From Podospora pseudoanserina (Eukaryota > Ascomycota > Sordariomycetes > Sordariales > Podosporaceae): a DNA stretch of 64,000 bases. The notes under the pieces were generated by a model. The model saw nothing but the letters and a program-made list of their open reading frames with translations. It had not been told where the DNA came from and did not search any database. The stretch spans positions 4,030,001 to 4,094,000 of the forward strand of contig NC_085925.1 of the NCBI RefSeq assembly GCF_035222485.1, written 5' to 3'. Below, piece after piece: positions 21,883 to 32,335 of this stretch (position 1 is its first letter; each line of letters opens with the position of its first letter). A program made the translations under genes and the position numbers.

Positions 21883-23625
21883 ATGCCGTCTCCAGGAGAA
21901 GAAACATGGAAGGATCACTGGAAGTGCTTCGTGGCATGTGGTATCATTGTACTCTCGCCATTCCAGTATGGCGTGGACTTTGGTCTCATCGGTGGTCTGC
22001 AGGCCATGGTTGGCTTCCTCAAGGTTTGTTTACTCACCATTCAGCTCATCCCCCCCTTGTGAGACAACTCTGACAAGAGTGGCACCAGATCTACGGTCAT
22101 CCAGCCCCTGACACCGCCATCGGATGGAACCTCGATACGACAAGACAGCAATTGATATCGAGTCTCATGACCCTTGGCGCCTTCATCTCGTCCGGAACGG
22201 CAGGCATCGTGGCCACGTACGTGAGCAGAAGGCAGTGCCTCTGGGCTGCTTGCGCTCTGTGCTGCGTCAGCAACGTGATCATGATGGCTACTGAGGACAT
22301 TGGCGCGCTCTATGCTGGCCGGTTCCTCATTGGGTTGGCCAATGGATATTTCATGACCTTCAGCCAGCTGTATATCCAGGAATCGAGTCCTGCCAGATAC
22401 AGAGGTTGGTTCTTGACCGCCTTCCAATTCTTCACTTCCTTTGTGAGCACCCTTGTTTCTTCTTCACACATCGCTATTGAAATAAAGGCTGACAGAAATC
22501 TGAACAGGGCACTCTGATCGGCACCATCATCGACTGGGCCACCGCTAAGCGCCCCGACAAGTCCGCCTACTTGATTCCCCTCGGCATGATCTACATCATC
22601 CCTGTCATCATGACCGTCGCCCTCTTCTTCATTCCCGAGTCCCCCCGCTGGCTCATTCTCCAAGGCGACTACGAGAAGGGTGTCAAGGCTCTCCGGTGGT
22701 TGCGTCCCGTTGGCGCCGATGTCGATGCCGAGGGTGCCGAAATCAAAGCCGCCATCGACAGGGAGAAGGATCTCAGCAGCAGCATCAGCGTCATGGACAT
22801 GTTCAAGAACCCCATCGACAGAAGACGCACCGGTCTCGCCGTTGGTGCTGTCCTTTTGCAAGCCGCCTCCGGTTCCATGTTCGTCATCGCCTACAAGGCC
22901 TACTTCCTCGCCATGTCCAAGGTCTCGGACCCGTTCGCTATGAGCAACGTCCTCTCCGCCATGGGCATCCTCGCCATCTTCTTCAACAGCTTGATCGTCG
23001 TCCGCTGGGGCAGACGCCGCGTCGTCCTCACCACCGGTCTGGCCATCTGCGGTATCCTCCAGCTGATCATCGCTGTTGTCTACCATATCCTGGGCGCAAC
23101 CAATACCACCGGAATCGTCCTGGTAGCCCTGACCTGCGTCTACATGATGACCTACAACGGCATGATCTCCACCTACGCCTGGCTCGCAGGCGGAGAGATC
23201 CCCTCTCAGCGTCTCAGAAGCTACACTTTCGGTCTCGCCGCCGCCGTTGGTTTCTTCGGCGCCTGGCTCACAACTTTTACAGCGCCATATTTCATCAATC
23301 CTGCCTCTCTTGCTTGGGGTCCCAAGTATGGCTTCATCTGGTTCCCCAGCTGCATCATCGGTGTGCTCTGGGTTCTGTTCTTCTTGCCCGAGACCAAGGG
23401 CCGCACCCTCGAGGAGATTGACGAGATGTTTGAGGCCAAGCTGCCTGCGCGCAAGTTCAGACACCACATCTGTGTTGGCCATGTGAATACTGCCGAGAAA
23501 ATTGATGATCGCGCTTCGGAAAAGGTGAGCCCCCCCAACCCCTGAGCTTTGGATTAGGATTAGGGTTATGATACTAACTTTTGCAGACACCCACCGAGGT
23601 TCAACATGCCGAAGTGAAGGATTAA
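21883..23625 (+). CDS. MFS sugar transporter (alpha-glucoside/hexose permease type)
   Basis: Twelve-helix plasma-membrane sugar:proton symporter of the fungal SP family. Exons 21883-22023, 22089-22442, 22508-23524 and 23587-23625 give 516 aa. Family motifs are the first-helix CGIIVLSPFQYGVDFGLIGG, the loop-2/3 region TAGIVATYVSRRQCL, GRFLIGLANGYFMTFSQLYI, QESSPARYRG, PESPRWL after helix 6, the loop RWGRRRVVL and PETKGRTLEEIDEMF near the C-terminus. The last exon adds only TPTEVQHAEVKD. Motifs and the F-Q-Y-G-x-D segment are closest to maltose/alpha-glucoside or quinate-type permeases; the substrate cannot be fixed. It stands alone, without a hydrolase or regulator next to it. The third intron contains a short telomere-like TTAGGG run. 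Confidence 0.95.
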
Positions 23626-24010
23626 ATCGTTTCCTTGTTTTGCCGTCTATAGAATTGAGGATCAATTGTCTTAGATACAGACAAGGCGTTTGGGAGGTTG
23701 AATGCGATGAGTAATGTGGAGGAAAGTTGTGTCTAGATAAAACATAGAGATGCAACTGGAAGCCAAGTCTCTATCACATATTTTCATCTACCGTGGCTTC
23801 TGCATTGGTATTTGTTCCATAAGGGGGCATTTTACATGACAGATACTGGGCCAGCTTTATGACAGAGGATCTGACCATCGCAATATCAAATGCAACATTC
23901 TGTCCATGCTTATTGTCTGTGTTGAATCTCCACAGATCAGTATCACCTAGGTGTATGATATCATAGCCCATACCCCCAAATGCAAATCAATAGGCCTTTG
24001 AAGACATTTC

Positions 24011-24290
24011 AAAGGCCTAGTAGCTATCTTTAAAGGCCTATTTAATATGTTAAAAGGCTTATTAATGATGTATAAACGCCTATGAACTATCTTTAAACAC
24101 TTATTACCTATCTTTAAACGCCTATTAGCAATATTAAAGGCATATTAATTTTTTTAAAGGCAAGTGAACTAGCTTTGAAGGTATATGAACTATCTTTAAA
24201 GGCCTGTTGTGTATGTTTCACGGTATATGAACGATCTTTAAAAGCATATGGACAATCTTTAAAGGCCTATTAACTATGTTTAAAGGGCTT
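24011..24290. repeat. 21-bp minisatellite, about 13 degenerate units
   Basis: Units of mostly 21 bp (some 20 or 22) follow the consensus AAAGGCCTATnAACTATCTT plus one T. Copies differ at several positions, so the array is old. Two more units lie apart at 24648-24688. Confidence 0.9.
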
Positions 24291-24333
24291 ACACCCTTTC
24301 AATTGAATTTTTGTATCTGAAGCCCTCGCCGAA

Positions 24334-24375
24334 AGCCTGGCAGTTGAAGCCCTTGCAGAAGCCTGGCAGTTGAAG
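24334..24375 (+). repeat. 16-bp direct repeat
   Basis: AGCCTGGCAGTTGAAG occurs at 24334-24349 and 24360-24375 (26 bp period), with a looser third copy just after (GTCTGGCAATTAAAG). Confidence 0.8.
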
Positions 24376-24647
24376 GTCTGGCAATTAAAGCCTTGGATAA
24401 GGTGGTGTGAGGTTGAAGGCTTGCATCGGCGCGTGGCCATCGGGCATCAACACCACGGCACTATTAACCACAACACTTTCACAAATATATACTGTAATAT
24501 GTAAGACAAAAAATTCATTGCAATGTTGGTGATAATGGAAATAAGTGGATATCATGGAAAATAGTTGGTGAGAATATTATTGTATGGGAGTAATCACCCC
24601 CTAGAAAAAGGATAATGCGCCCTTAGAATTCCTTATGTATTATCTTG

Positions 24648-24688
24648 AAAGGCCTATGAACTATCTTTAAACGCCTGCGGACTGTCTT
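24648..24688. repeat. Two detached 21-bp minisatellite units
   Basis: Two consecutive copies of the unit seen at 24011-24290, separated from the main array by about 360 bp of AT-rich sequence. Confidence 0.85.
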
Positions 24689-25836
24689 TAATAAACACTA
24701 TAGGGTAAGATGGATGCCGACTTATCCCGCCATCTAACATTGTAACACCTTGCTAAGTACACTGTAGCAGGTATCCTGTAGATGATATCGAGAGTAACAG
24801 ATTTGCAGTTTCTTTGATGGTATATCAGCGGTTTGACAAAATCATCAAGGTACATGACCCCCAGTGTTGGATGCACCCGCGACGGGACGATATCGCAGTG
24901 CTGCTGTAAAATCTTCGGTCAAACTGAAGTGAGCTCATTCAGCCATAATAACAGCATCCTGACCGCTGAGAATCAGTCATCCACCACCGGCCCGAATGCT
25001 CTATCTCAATTAGACGTCGGTTTCTGGTGTCATTGTCACCGCACTACCGGCTTGGCAGTTCTCCGAGCCTGAACACGCAGTCTGGGACACCAGTCGACCA
25101 TCGCCAATGAACTACCAGACAGTCAGATCTCTAATACGATACTCCATAGCTGTGTTGGGGGCTGGTTGCACTGGCTGATGCTGTGCGTCGTTCATATTTC
25201 CCAAGCCGGACCGATCTATCCTCGCCTTCCTTTCTTTCTGCTCTCGCATACTGTCATCAGTCGTTGGGAGTAGGTGAGCTTGCCGGTTTGGCCCCCGGCT
25301 GGTGACACGGCTCTCTTGAAATACTCATCACATCTTTGCCTGCCGGCCATCTTCTGTAGTCTTCCGCGATAAAGATAGCAACTTGGCGCCACCAAGACGT
25401 GAAGGCTGTCCGGGTATCGGCTAGTGGGCCAGGTATGAGGGGAATCAAGTCTTGGAAAGGCAAGTACAGACGATACACACACAGAGACTGCAGTTACCCC
25501 TGTGAAACGCCATCCATCGAGACCAGATAGTGGTCTATGGTCGTCATCAGTGCGGGTGCAACCTGTGACCCAAAGGAGTACGGATGATGATGATGAAGAA
25601 AAAGCAGAAGAGGGGAGCCGGGAAGGTGTGGGGAGGTCTGCCTGGAGAAGCTCCGGTCTGCTCCCCACCAGAGCCCTTTTAACTCGTGATTGTGCCACTG
25701 CAATCCGCTGTGTCAACAAACATAAAACCTTAACTTGCAGCTTACCACGCTTGGGGATGGGCCCTGGCTCTAATACGAGCATCCGCAATCCAGAGCCAAT
25801 TCCGATCTGGTGGGAACAGCCACAACGGCTTAACCG

Positions 25837-27850
25837 ATGTCATTCATACAGTTCCAACCCCCTTTTCCCTTTCCTCCCTCGTCCTACCAGCACAGCTATT
25901 CATACAGACACTCCCGTGACTGGCGGAGAGCGGGCATCGTGCGCTCGTCTCCCTTCCGGAATCATGGCAGGCACGGCTCTGCCTTCTTGCCTCCATGTCT
26001 AGGAGGGCGTTTTCACGCCGCTGCGGCCTCCATGGTTGCTAACGTCGGGACCCCTCGACCAAGCTCAATATATCCATCAACAATTCCAAGCTCCACGGCC
26101 ATCCCATACCAAGAACCGTTCGCGGCTGCACCGCCGGAGAATTACATGATGCAAGGGAATCCAACAAATACAGGTGCTCCGCCGGAGAAACCGTTGGTCC
26201 CGAGCAGCACTGCAGATTGGGAAGCCAAAAAGGATGTCATCAGGCAGCTGTACATGGACGAAAATCGCATTTTGAACGAGGTCATCGATATTATGCACCG
26301 CGTTCACAGGTTCAAGGCAACGTAAGCTGGCTCTCTCTCTCCTCGGACCGAAGATAGTAGGCAGGCCGAGTTAACGTGTGAGACAATGACAATGCAGAGC
26401 AAGAATGTACAAAGGCCAGTTCCACAAGTGGGAGTGGTCAAAGTACAACACCAGAAAGGGACGAAGCCAGAACGCCTTGATGCCCGCTCAGTCCAGGGCA
26501 ACGAAAAAGCGAGCACACGACACCGACAACACCGTCAGTAGTGAGACGGCCGCAGCTCACCTTGACTTTGATCTTCCAACTGTCCATTCAACTGGGAGCC
26601 AAGCTGTGATGGCAAGAGTTGGAAATGCGATGAACACGCCGCTCTTGCATCAAAACTCCGACTTTCGCAATGTTGAATTCTCTCTCGATGCGTACAAGGC
26701 GCTGATCAACATTTGGTCCCCTGGTGACAAGCCGTGGAAGTCTTCGATTCCGTCACCTCCCACCGCGCCTGCTGGAACCATACTTCAACAAGTTCAGCAA
26801 GCGCTAGCTTTGTTTGACCGGGGGCAGAATGCAGGAGGAATCCGAATCCTGGACTCGGTCAATGAAAGAATAGCCTCTGCTCTCACAATCACCGCATCCT
26901 CTTCTTCTTCGGCAGCCTGTGGTGACAACAAGACCGGCACCGAGATCACCACCACCACCACTGCCACCACCGCCACCACTGCCAGCATCCCCATTGAAAT
27001 CATATGGGACTGTTTTCTTGCCGTCCCCCAGCTGATCCTCACCGCCAACCGGCCCGAGCTACTAAGTCTCTTTATGGACTACCTCGCCCGCTACGCCAAC
27101 ATCACCCTGTCGTCGGGGCACCCCCTTACCAAAATCTCATGCCATCTCGCCGCTTTGACCCGTGCGTTTTCCATCCACCGCCAGCAAAAGAACGATCACC
27201 CCCAAACCAGCCAAGAAGAAGCCCTCAGCATGCTCAAAATGTATGTCTCCGAGTCCTGGACCCTCTGGCTCGACCTCATTACCGAGACACGCGGGCCGAA
27301 AGACCATGTCACCATCCACCTCCGTCGCGGGTACGCAGTGCTCATGGAGGAAGACGGCGATTCCCCGGGACGAGGAAGTTCAAGGTTACTTACCGATTTT
27401 ACGTCCAGTCTGGACGAGTCGATCCAGATCCGCGGGGAGGAGGCCACCACTGCACGGGTGCTAGAGTTGGAGGAGTTACTGGCCAAGATGTACATGCCAC
27501 TTTTTACGCCAAAGAAGCTGGCGCACGCGGAGAAGATGCTCAAGGATGTGATCGCAAAGGTGGTTACGAGGCTGGGGAAAGGGGGGACGAGGGCGGACAC
27601 AGAAATGGGGTACAATGACCGGTTTTTACTCTTCATTGTCAAGCACTTCTTGGCAAGGATAGCAGATCATGAAGGGAATTTGGAAGCTGGGCGGAAGTGG
27701 AGGAGGGAGAGCTTGGAGACGGAGAAGAAGGATTTGTTTTGGAGGCAGACGTCCCAGATGGTGGAGGAGGGCTTGAGGGCGGATGGGAGGGAGGAGGAGG
27801 CGGAAGGGATTAGGCGGGAGATGGAGGAAGTGATGCCCAAAGAGGAGTAG
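25837..27850 (+). CDS. Clr5-domain protein
   Basis: Putative chromatin or transcription-associated protein with the fungal Clr5 domain, named after the fission-yeast silencing factor. Exon 1 ends at 26321, the intron is 26322-26397 and exon 2 is 26398-27850. From the first ATG (25837) the product is 645 aa; the ATG at 26032 would give 580 aa and is an equally good start. The Clr5 domain spans about residues 128-180: DWEAKKDVIRQLYMDENRIL then MHRVHRFKATARMYKGQFHK, with W-x-W (KWEWSKY) at its end. The rest is mostly helical with a Thr-rich run coded by an ACC microsatellite (about 26941-26985). The C-terminal part (VTIHLRRGYAVLMEE ... GNLEAGRKWRRESLETE) is TPR-like in pattern. A GGA microsatellite follows the stop. 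Confidence 0.88.
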
Positions 27851-27873
27851 GAGGAGGAGGAGGAGGAGGAGGG
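27848..27873 (+). repeat. (GGA)n microsatellite
   Basis: About eight GGA triplets immediately after the Clr5-gene stop codon, continuing a GA-rich 3' end of the coding region. Confidence 0.85.
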
Positions 27874-29161
27874 ACCCGAAAACAGCATGACAAGTTGGAT
27901 TGTTTTGTTTCAGTTTGGTGTGTTTACCTGCCATGGAGGCAGTACGAGGGGGTGCTGTGGCTGCGGAGAGGGTTAAAAGCCTTCAACGAGTGGCAAAAAG
28001 AGATACCTATGATTTGGCTTTGGATTTCCCCTTCTTTGTATCCATACCTTACCTGATAGCTTTGGACGTAGCGAAATTTGAGACACGGGACCACACACCT
28101 ATCTGATACACGGCAGTGACAAGCACCGACTCCGACTCCTTCACCATCGCTCCCACATTCTCTGTTCCTCAAAACCGGGGAGTTGCTTATCCTCGTGCAG
28201 TTTGACAGAGGGGGCCCTGCACGGGTGTAACCTGCTCGCCTAGGAAGACTGCTTTACCAGTTAGCTGACACTGAAAGCTTGGCCCGAAAAAGCTGTGCTA
28301 CGGCCGATACCCGAGTTCGGCTGATCAGAGGAGAAGGCTGCGGAGTGAAAGGGGGTTATCTGTCGGAGGATACAGCAATAAGCTCGTATGCAAGCTGCCT
28401 CGCAGACGACGGGGGATGCTGTGCAAGTGCGATGGTGGTGTCTGGTTCGCCATGTCCTCGAGAAATACTACGTTACCAGTGATGAGAATTAAGCCGACCT
28501 TCGCCCAGAAATATCTGAGCACAATTTCAGCTGATGCACCAACTTTCTCAGTGGGAGGGATGGTATGGCACATGTCATGCAAACCTGAAAGTGCCTGGTG
28601 CTTGACGGTAGGGGACAGCCCCTGACAGTTGCCCGGCCAACTTGGGCCAACTAACCCCTGAGTTTGCTACCCTAAGGGGTTCTGGCCCCATCCCATCGCC
28701 TCTTCTGAGCGTGAAATGAGAAGTATCTCCAGGCAACCAGAAAGGCGGTAATTGTCGAGAGTAGCACGAGACTGAGTTTTCAATATTTCTATTTTGGCAT
28801 GCCCGCTCACCTTGCTCATCGCTCCGCTCGGGACCGTGGTACCACGGTGACATCAACCTTGCCACCCGCAACGGAAAGCCTCTCCGGCACAACCAATCCA
28901 CGACAGGGAGTCCCGCTCCTAGAGAGCGATCATTGAAGCTGGGGTAAGATGTCAGCTCGGCGACCGGGATGGAGCTGTCATGGCCAAGAGCTGACCGAGT
29001 GACAACACAATGACGTCCACGACTGAGCTGTCACCAAACACAATGCCTCCCTATAACTGCGTTACCCCTTTTTCTTCTTGCCATGTAACAAAAACAACTC
29101 ACCGGACACTTTTTCCCTCGGTCAAAAGAGGAAAAGCATCCAGCCAGCAGTCACAGCCGAA
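27874..29161. other. Intergenic, Clr5 gene to hydrophilic protein gene
   Basis: No gene recognised in 1.3 kb; only short ORFs without domains. Confidence 0.5.
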
Positions 29162-29882
29162 ATGTCCGAGCCCGACTTGTCCAAGATCGCCCGCGATGCT
29201 GAGCGGGACCTGAACACGTATCAGTCCAAGACCGGCTCCTCCAGACGAGGACTGGATGACTCTGGTGTCACTGACACGTCGGCTAACAAGATGTTTTCCG
29301 GCTCGACTGTCAAGACGGGGGACGACTTTGTCACCAGCAAGAGCTACAACCGTCGCATTCCGGGTGATGAAGGAGGTGATGTGGACGACAAGGGACAGTA
29401 AGCCATTGTTGCCCGAGAGGAGTACAAAATGAAAAGCAGGGGCTTACCAGATTCGCAGCTGGGTCCATGGCCGGGCGTATGAGGGTGAAGGTGGTCCAGA
29501 AGACAAGACAGCTCACATCTATCAGCACAATCCGGGCGGGATTGACGAGGCAACAGTGAGGAAGTGGGGCAAGGATCCGGTCGAGCTGGAAAGGGCTACA
29601 CTCCGGAAGGACAGGCCTGATTTGCTCCCTTCCGAGGAAGCACTCGGCGGGAGAGCTAACGAGCCGGCTCACCAGGGCGACGTTTCCGAACAAGGTAGAC
29701 TGGCGTCCAAGGCCAATTTGGGACGGGATGAGGAGGACAAGAGAGAGCTGCCGAGCCAAGGGTCAGGTGGTTCCCGCTACAAGGCGGCCTACTATGAGAC
29801 ACCCGAGAGTGTGCCCGATCAAGGAGCTGATATGGGTGTGATTCCGCCCAAGTCCTCAACGGGAAGATCACGCAACATCTAG
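29162..29882 (+). CDS. Conserved hydrophilic fungal protein of unknown function
   Basis: Exons 29162-29397 and 29459-29882 (61-nt intron, GTAAGC...GCAG) give 219 aa. It starts MSEPDLSKIARDAERDLNTY and continues with Ser/Asp/Gly/Lys-rich, probably disordered sequence: NKMFSGSTVKTGDDF, the block YNRRIPGDEGGDVDDKG and then HGRAYEGEGGPEDKTAH. No membrane segment, signal peptide or known catalytic motif is visible. The pattern of a short N-terminal helix followed by IPxxEGGxxDxKG and EGxGGPEDK recurs, as far as I recall, in unnamed filamentous-fungal proteins, possibly hydrophilin-like stress proteins, but I cannot confirm that. The join GH/WVHGRAYEGEGG is supported by frame and splice consensus. 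Confidence 0.78.
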
Positions 29883-30003
29883 TCGGTCAATTGATACTGT
29901 CGAGTAGTGTAATATGGTAAATGTTCTGTTCTGTCTATCATCTATTAGTGTATCCCGCGTAGTGCATCAAGGTGCAGATGTGATGTTGGAATGACCGACA
30001 ATC

Positions 30004-30991
30004 TCACAGCTTCTCGTCCTCACGAGGGGCCTCCGTTAGAGACTGTAGCACAAATCCAGCCAGCGGCACCACCCACTCTTTGCTCACGGGCACATAATGC
30101 CCGCCTGGATGGACCACCTTGACTGCCCCCTCCGACCTTTCCACCAGCCCCTGACTCCTGCTCTCATCCACCACTGTATCCAGACCACCAAAATAGTGCA
30201 AGCTCGGCGTCTTCACCTTTGGCTGATAAAGCCACCCGCTCAGGTCCTGGTCCACAGCCCAGAACCCAGAGTACGACACCCAAAACTTGAGCGGCTGTCC
30301 GCCGTTTGCGGCCCGTATACTTTCCACCCACTCCTTGTGCTCCTCAGCCGGCTGCCTGAACCCTTCCAACGCGGCAGCAAGAATGGAAGCTACACAACCC
30401 CCCTGACTGAACCCAATCACACCTTCGATACCGCCGCCGGTCTCTTCGATAGCGGAGGCGAGCTGTAACATTCCCTGCTGGACAAGACGATACGACCCAG
30501 TAGCTTCGTCTTTGCGGAACCAAGCCCAAGAGTCTATCTCCTCGTCCTCTCTGCCTTCGTTGTCGGATGACGGCTGATACCCCGGGATGTCGCGGGGGTA
30601 CAGCCGGTTGGGGGCGGTGGGGTAGATGAGAGAAGGGATGAAATTTCGGGGAGCCAGAGCCTTGACGAGGAGCTTTTCCACCGCGCGGGTTTTGGCGCGA
30701 AAGAGGGGACCAGATTGAGTGTAGCCTTTTTTTGCCAGTGTTAGTGAGCTGAGGTCAAACATGAGAGTAAGTAGTACGAGTGAGAGGTGCGGTGAGGGGT
30801 AACCGATACGACGAGTCGAGAGTGAAAGCGCTCATATATGAGTCCCTAGGTCCGCAAAAAAAAGGCTTACCATGAAGCATCAATATTTTGACTTCCTTCT
30901 TTGGTGGCTTGTTGTTGACGGCCTTGCCCCTGGGAACTGGCGTGGAAGCCCCGGAGATGGGAGTCTGCGTGCCGCTTTGTGTCTCGGCCAT
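30004..30991 (-). CDS. Serine hydrolase, FSH1/OVCA2 family
   Basis: Alpha/beta hydrolase of the family that includes yeast Fsh1-3 and human OVCA2. Exons 30871-30991 and 30004-30725 (145-nt intron) give 280 aa from the ATG at 30989-30991. The first strand is VKILMLHGYTQSG. The nucleophile elbow is GFSQGG with Ser about 147. The acid is likely Asp about 223 in FGGLDTVV and the base His about 250 in HPGGHYVP. All three are in the usual order, so the enzyme looks intact. The family acts on small esters; the true substrate is unknown. The reading frame stays open upstream, and an ATG at 31106-31108 would add a basic, acid-free leader that looks like a mitochondrial presequence (see findings). Confidence 0.93.
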
Positions 30992-31915
30992 GGTGGTGCT
31001 GCAAAAGAGACTTCTCTGACTAGCGCTGAAGAAACGCACAACTTGGAAGGAATGGATCCGAGATTGCGACCTGCTGGCGACAAATCTCCAGGTGTGAAAT
31101 GACAGCATGTGAATAAAAGCTATCAACTGCGGCGGCGGCGTCCATCCAGTCTTCTCGGAGGGCCAGCGGGATTGGCTCGGCATGACACATGCGGCCAGCG
31201 TTGGGGTTCGAACTTGGGTTTAAAAATCACGATAAGATAGGGCCCACTGGAGGCGAATCACCCAGGGGCATGGCTTGAACAGACATGATTTTTGATAAGA
31301 TCAAGGGATGCCACATGGGCTTATTTATTTTCTTGGGGGTATCGTTCAACTACGAGCAGCAACAGAGACATGTAACCTCTACTGATTCCCAACGTATCCT
31401 AAAGCAGCAAAACGTGCTCTCAACGCGGGCGCCCAGCAACGGGTAGAAATTTAATCTATGCCAGAGCGAAAACATCCATACCAACGGGAGAATGGTGATG
31501 AATGTCGATAACCCACTGCGAACAGTGAGTAGCTGGCAAATGCTGTTGACCTGAGTCTTGAGCAAACCCCGATCCCTCTTGATAACCTGAAAAACTGGCT
31601 TCACAATTCCTGATATCGACACCAGACTCTGAATTGAGCAGTCATACAGGTTGGTTCTCGGCAAAGCGACTGGAAAGCTGTAGATGCCATCCGTTTCACC
31701 CTTCCTCTCTGCAACCTCCCGCGCAAACAAGGGGAACACATCGAAACCGCCGACACAGCTCAATTGATGTTGGCTGCCTGCTATGATACATATACACTGG
31801 CGCAAATGACCTCGGAGCTCGCGTTCAGGGGGAATAAGAATCGTGGGTCAAGCAAATTGCCGCATCGCTCTCGTCTCTTGTATTCCAACAACCGTCGTCA
31901 ACAGCGTCGTCTACT
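30992..31915. other. Upstream region of the FSH1-type gene and spacer to ATP18
   Basis: The first 190 bases may be coding or 5' UTR of the hydrolase (frame open up to 31183). The remainder shows no gene. Confidence 0.5.
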
Positions 31916-32335
31916 TTAATGGGAAGCCTTGGCGTTGGGGTTGCGGGGGTCGTTCTTGAACTCGTCGCCTGTGGGGGAGTATTGTTAGTATTTGGGAACT
32001 CGGTGGATCGTGGGCGTAGGGAGTCGGCGAGGACAGGAGGGGCGGAGGGGCATACTGTTCATCATGGCAGTCTGGGCCGAGTTCACGCCATAGGCAATGA
32101 CCACGGCTGGTAGGAGTCGAGGTTAGTTACTGAAGAGTAGCCCGGGGGAGGTGTCGTCGAGTTATAGTCGGGTTAGGTTAGTGACATACCGGCAGCGAAG
32201 AAGGGAGCCATGGGACGCACTGTGGTCATTCAATTGTCAGTCAGCGCACACGATGATGGGGGGATTCAATTGGGACAGCAACATACACACGGGCGTCGGG
32301 AACTTCTTGAAGGGGGCAACTCCGAGCCAAGACAT
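31916..32335 (-). CDS. atp18: Mitochondrial F1Fo ATP synthase subunit i/j (Atp18)
   Basis: Small single-helix Fo subunit in the inner mitochondrial membrane that helps dimerise ATP synthase. Four exons: 32287-32335, 32190-32219 (only 30 nt), 32056-32106, 31916-31968, giving 60 aa. The spliced product reads MSWLGVAPFKKFPTPVLRPM, APFFAAAVVIAYGVNSAQTA, MMNSDEFKNDPRNPNAKASH. The block KKFPTPVLRPMAPFF, the single transmembrane helix and the tail NSDEFKNDPRNP are the Atp18 signature, and the length matches the family. Every join uses consensus GTATGT/GTATGC-type donors and CAG acceptors. No ORF longer than 30 codons shows it, so ORF-based calling misses it. It is divergent from the NIPSNAP gene. 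Confidence 0.93.

Larger units (their letters stand above)
23626..25836. other. AT-rich spacer with minisatellite, then Clr5-gene promoter
   Basis: From about 23760 to 24830 the sequence is clearly AT-rich, unlike its surroundings, and holds the 21-bp tandem repeats and a short 16-bp direct repeat listed separately. After about 24850 base composition returns to normal and no gene is recognised. Confidence 0.55.

Noticed and set aside
1-23625. Secondary-metabolite cluster suggested by the P450 and the MFS transporter
   Set aside because: They are over 20 kb apart with housekeeping genes in between, and no backbone synthase or pathway regulator is present.
22310-23755. 481-codon ORF on the minus strand
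   Set aside because: It lies antisense to the spliced sugar transporter, is rich in Asp/Gly/Ala as expected from the complement of a GC-biased gene, and shows no domain.
23760-24830. AT-rich block as a RIP-mutated transposon
   Set aside because: Composition is suggestive, but no terminal repeats, target-site duplication or transposase-like frame can be seen, so only the tandem repeats are reported.
25216-25788. 190-codon minus-strand ORF upstream of the Clr5 gene
   Set aside because: Contains a Ser run from a GAT repeat and no domain. It most likely lies in the promoter region of the Clr5 gene.
31200-31225. GGGGTTCGAACTTGGG, B-box-like
   Set aside because: The flanks do not pair as a T arm on either strand and there is no A box at the right spacing.
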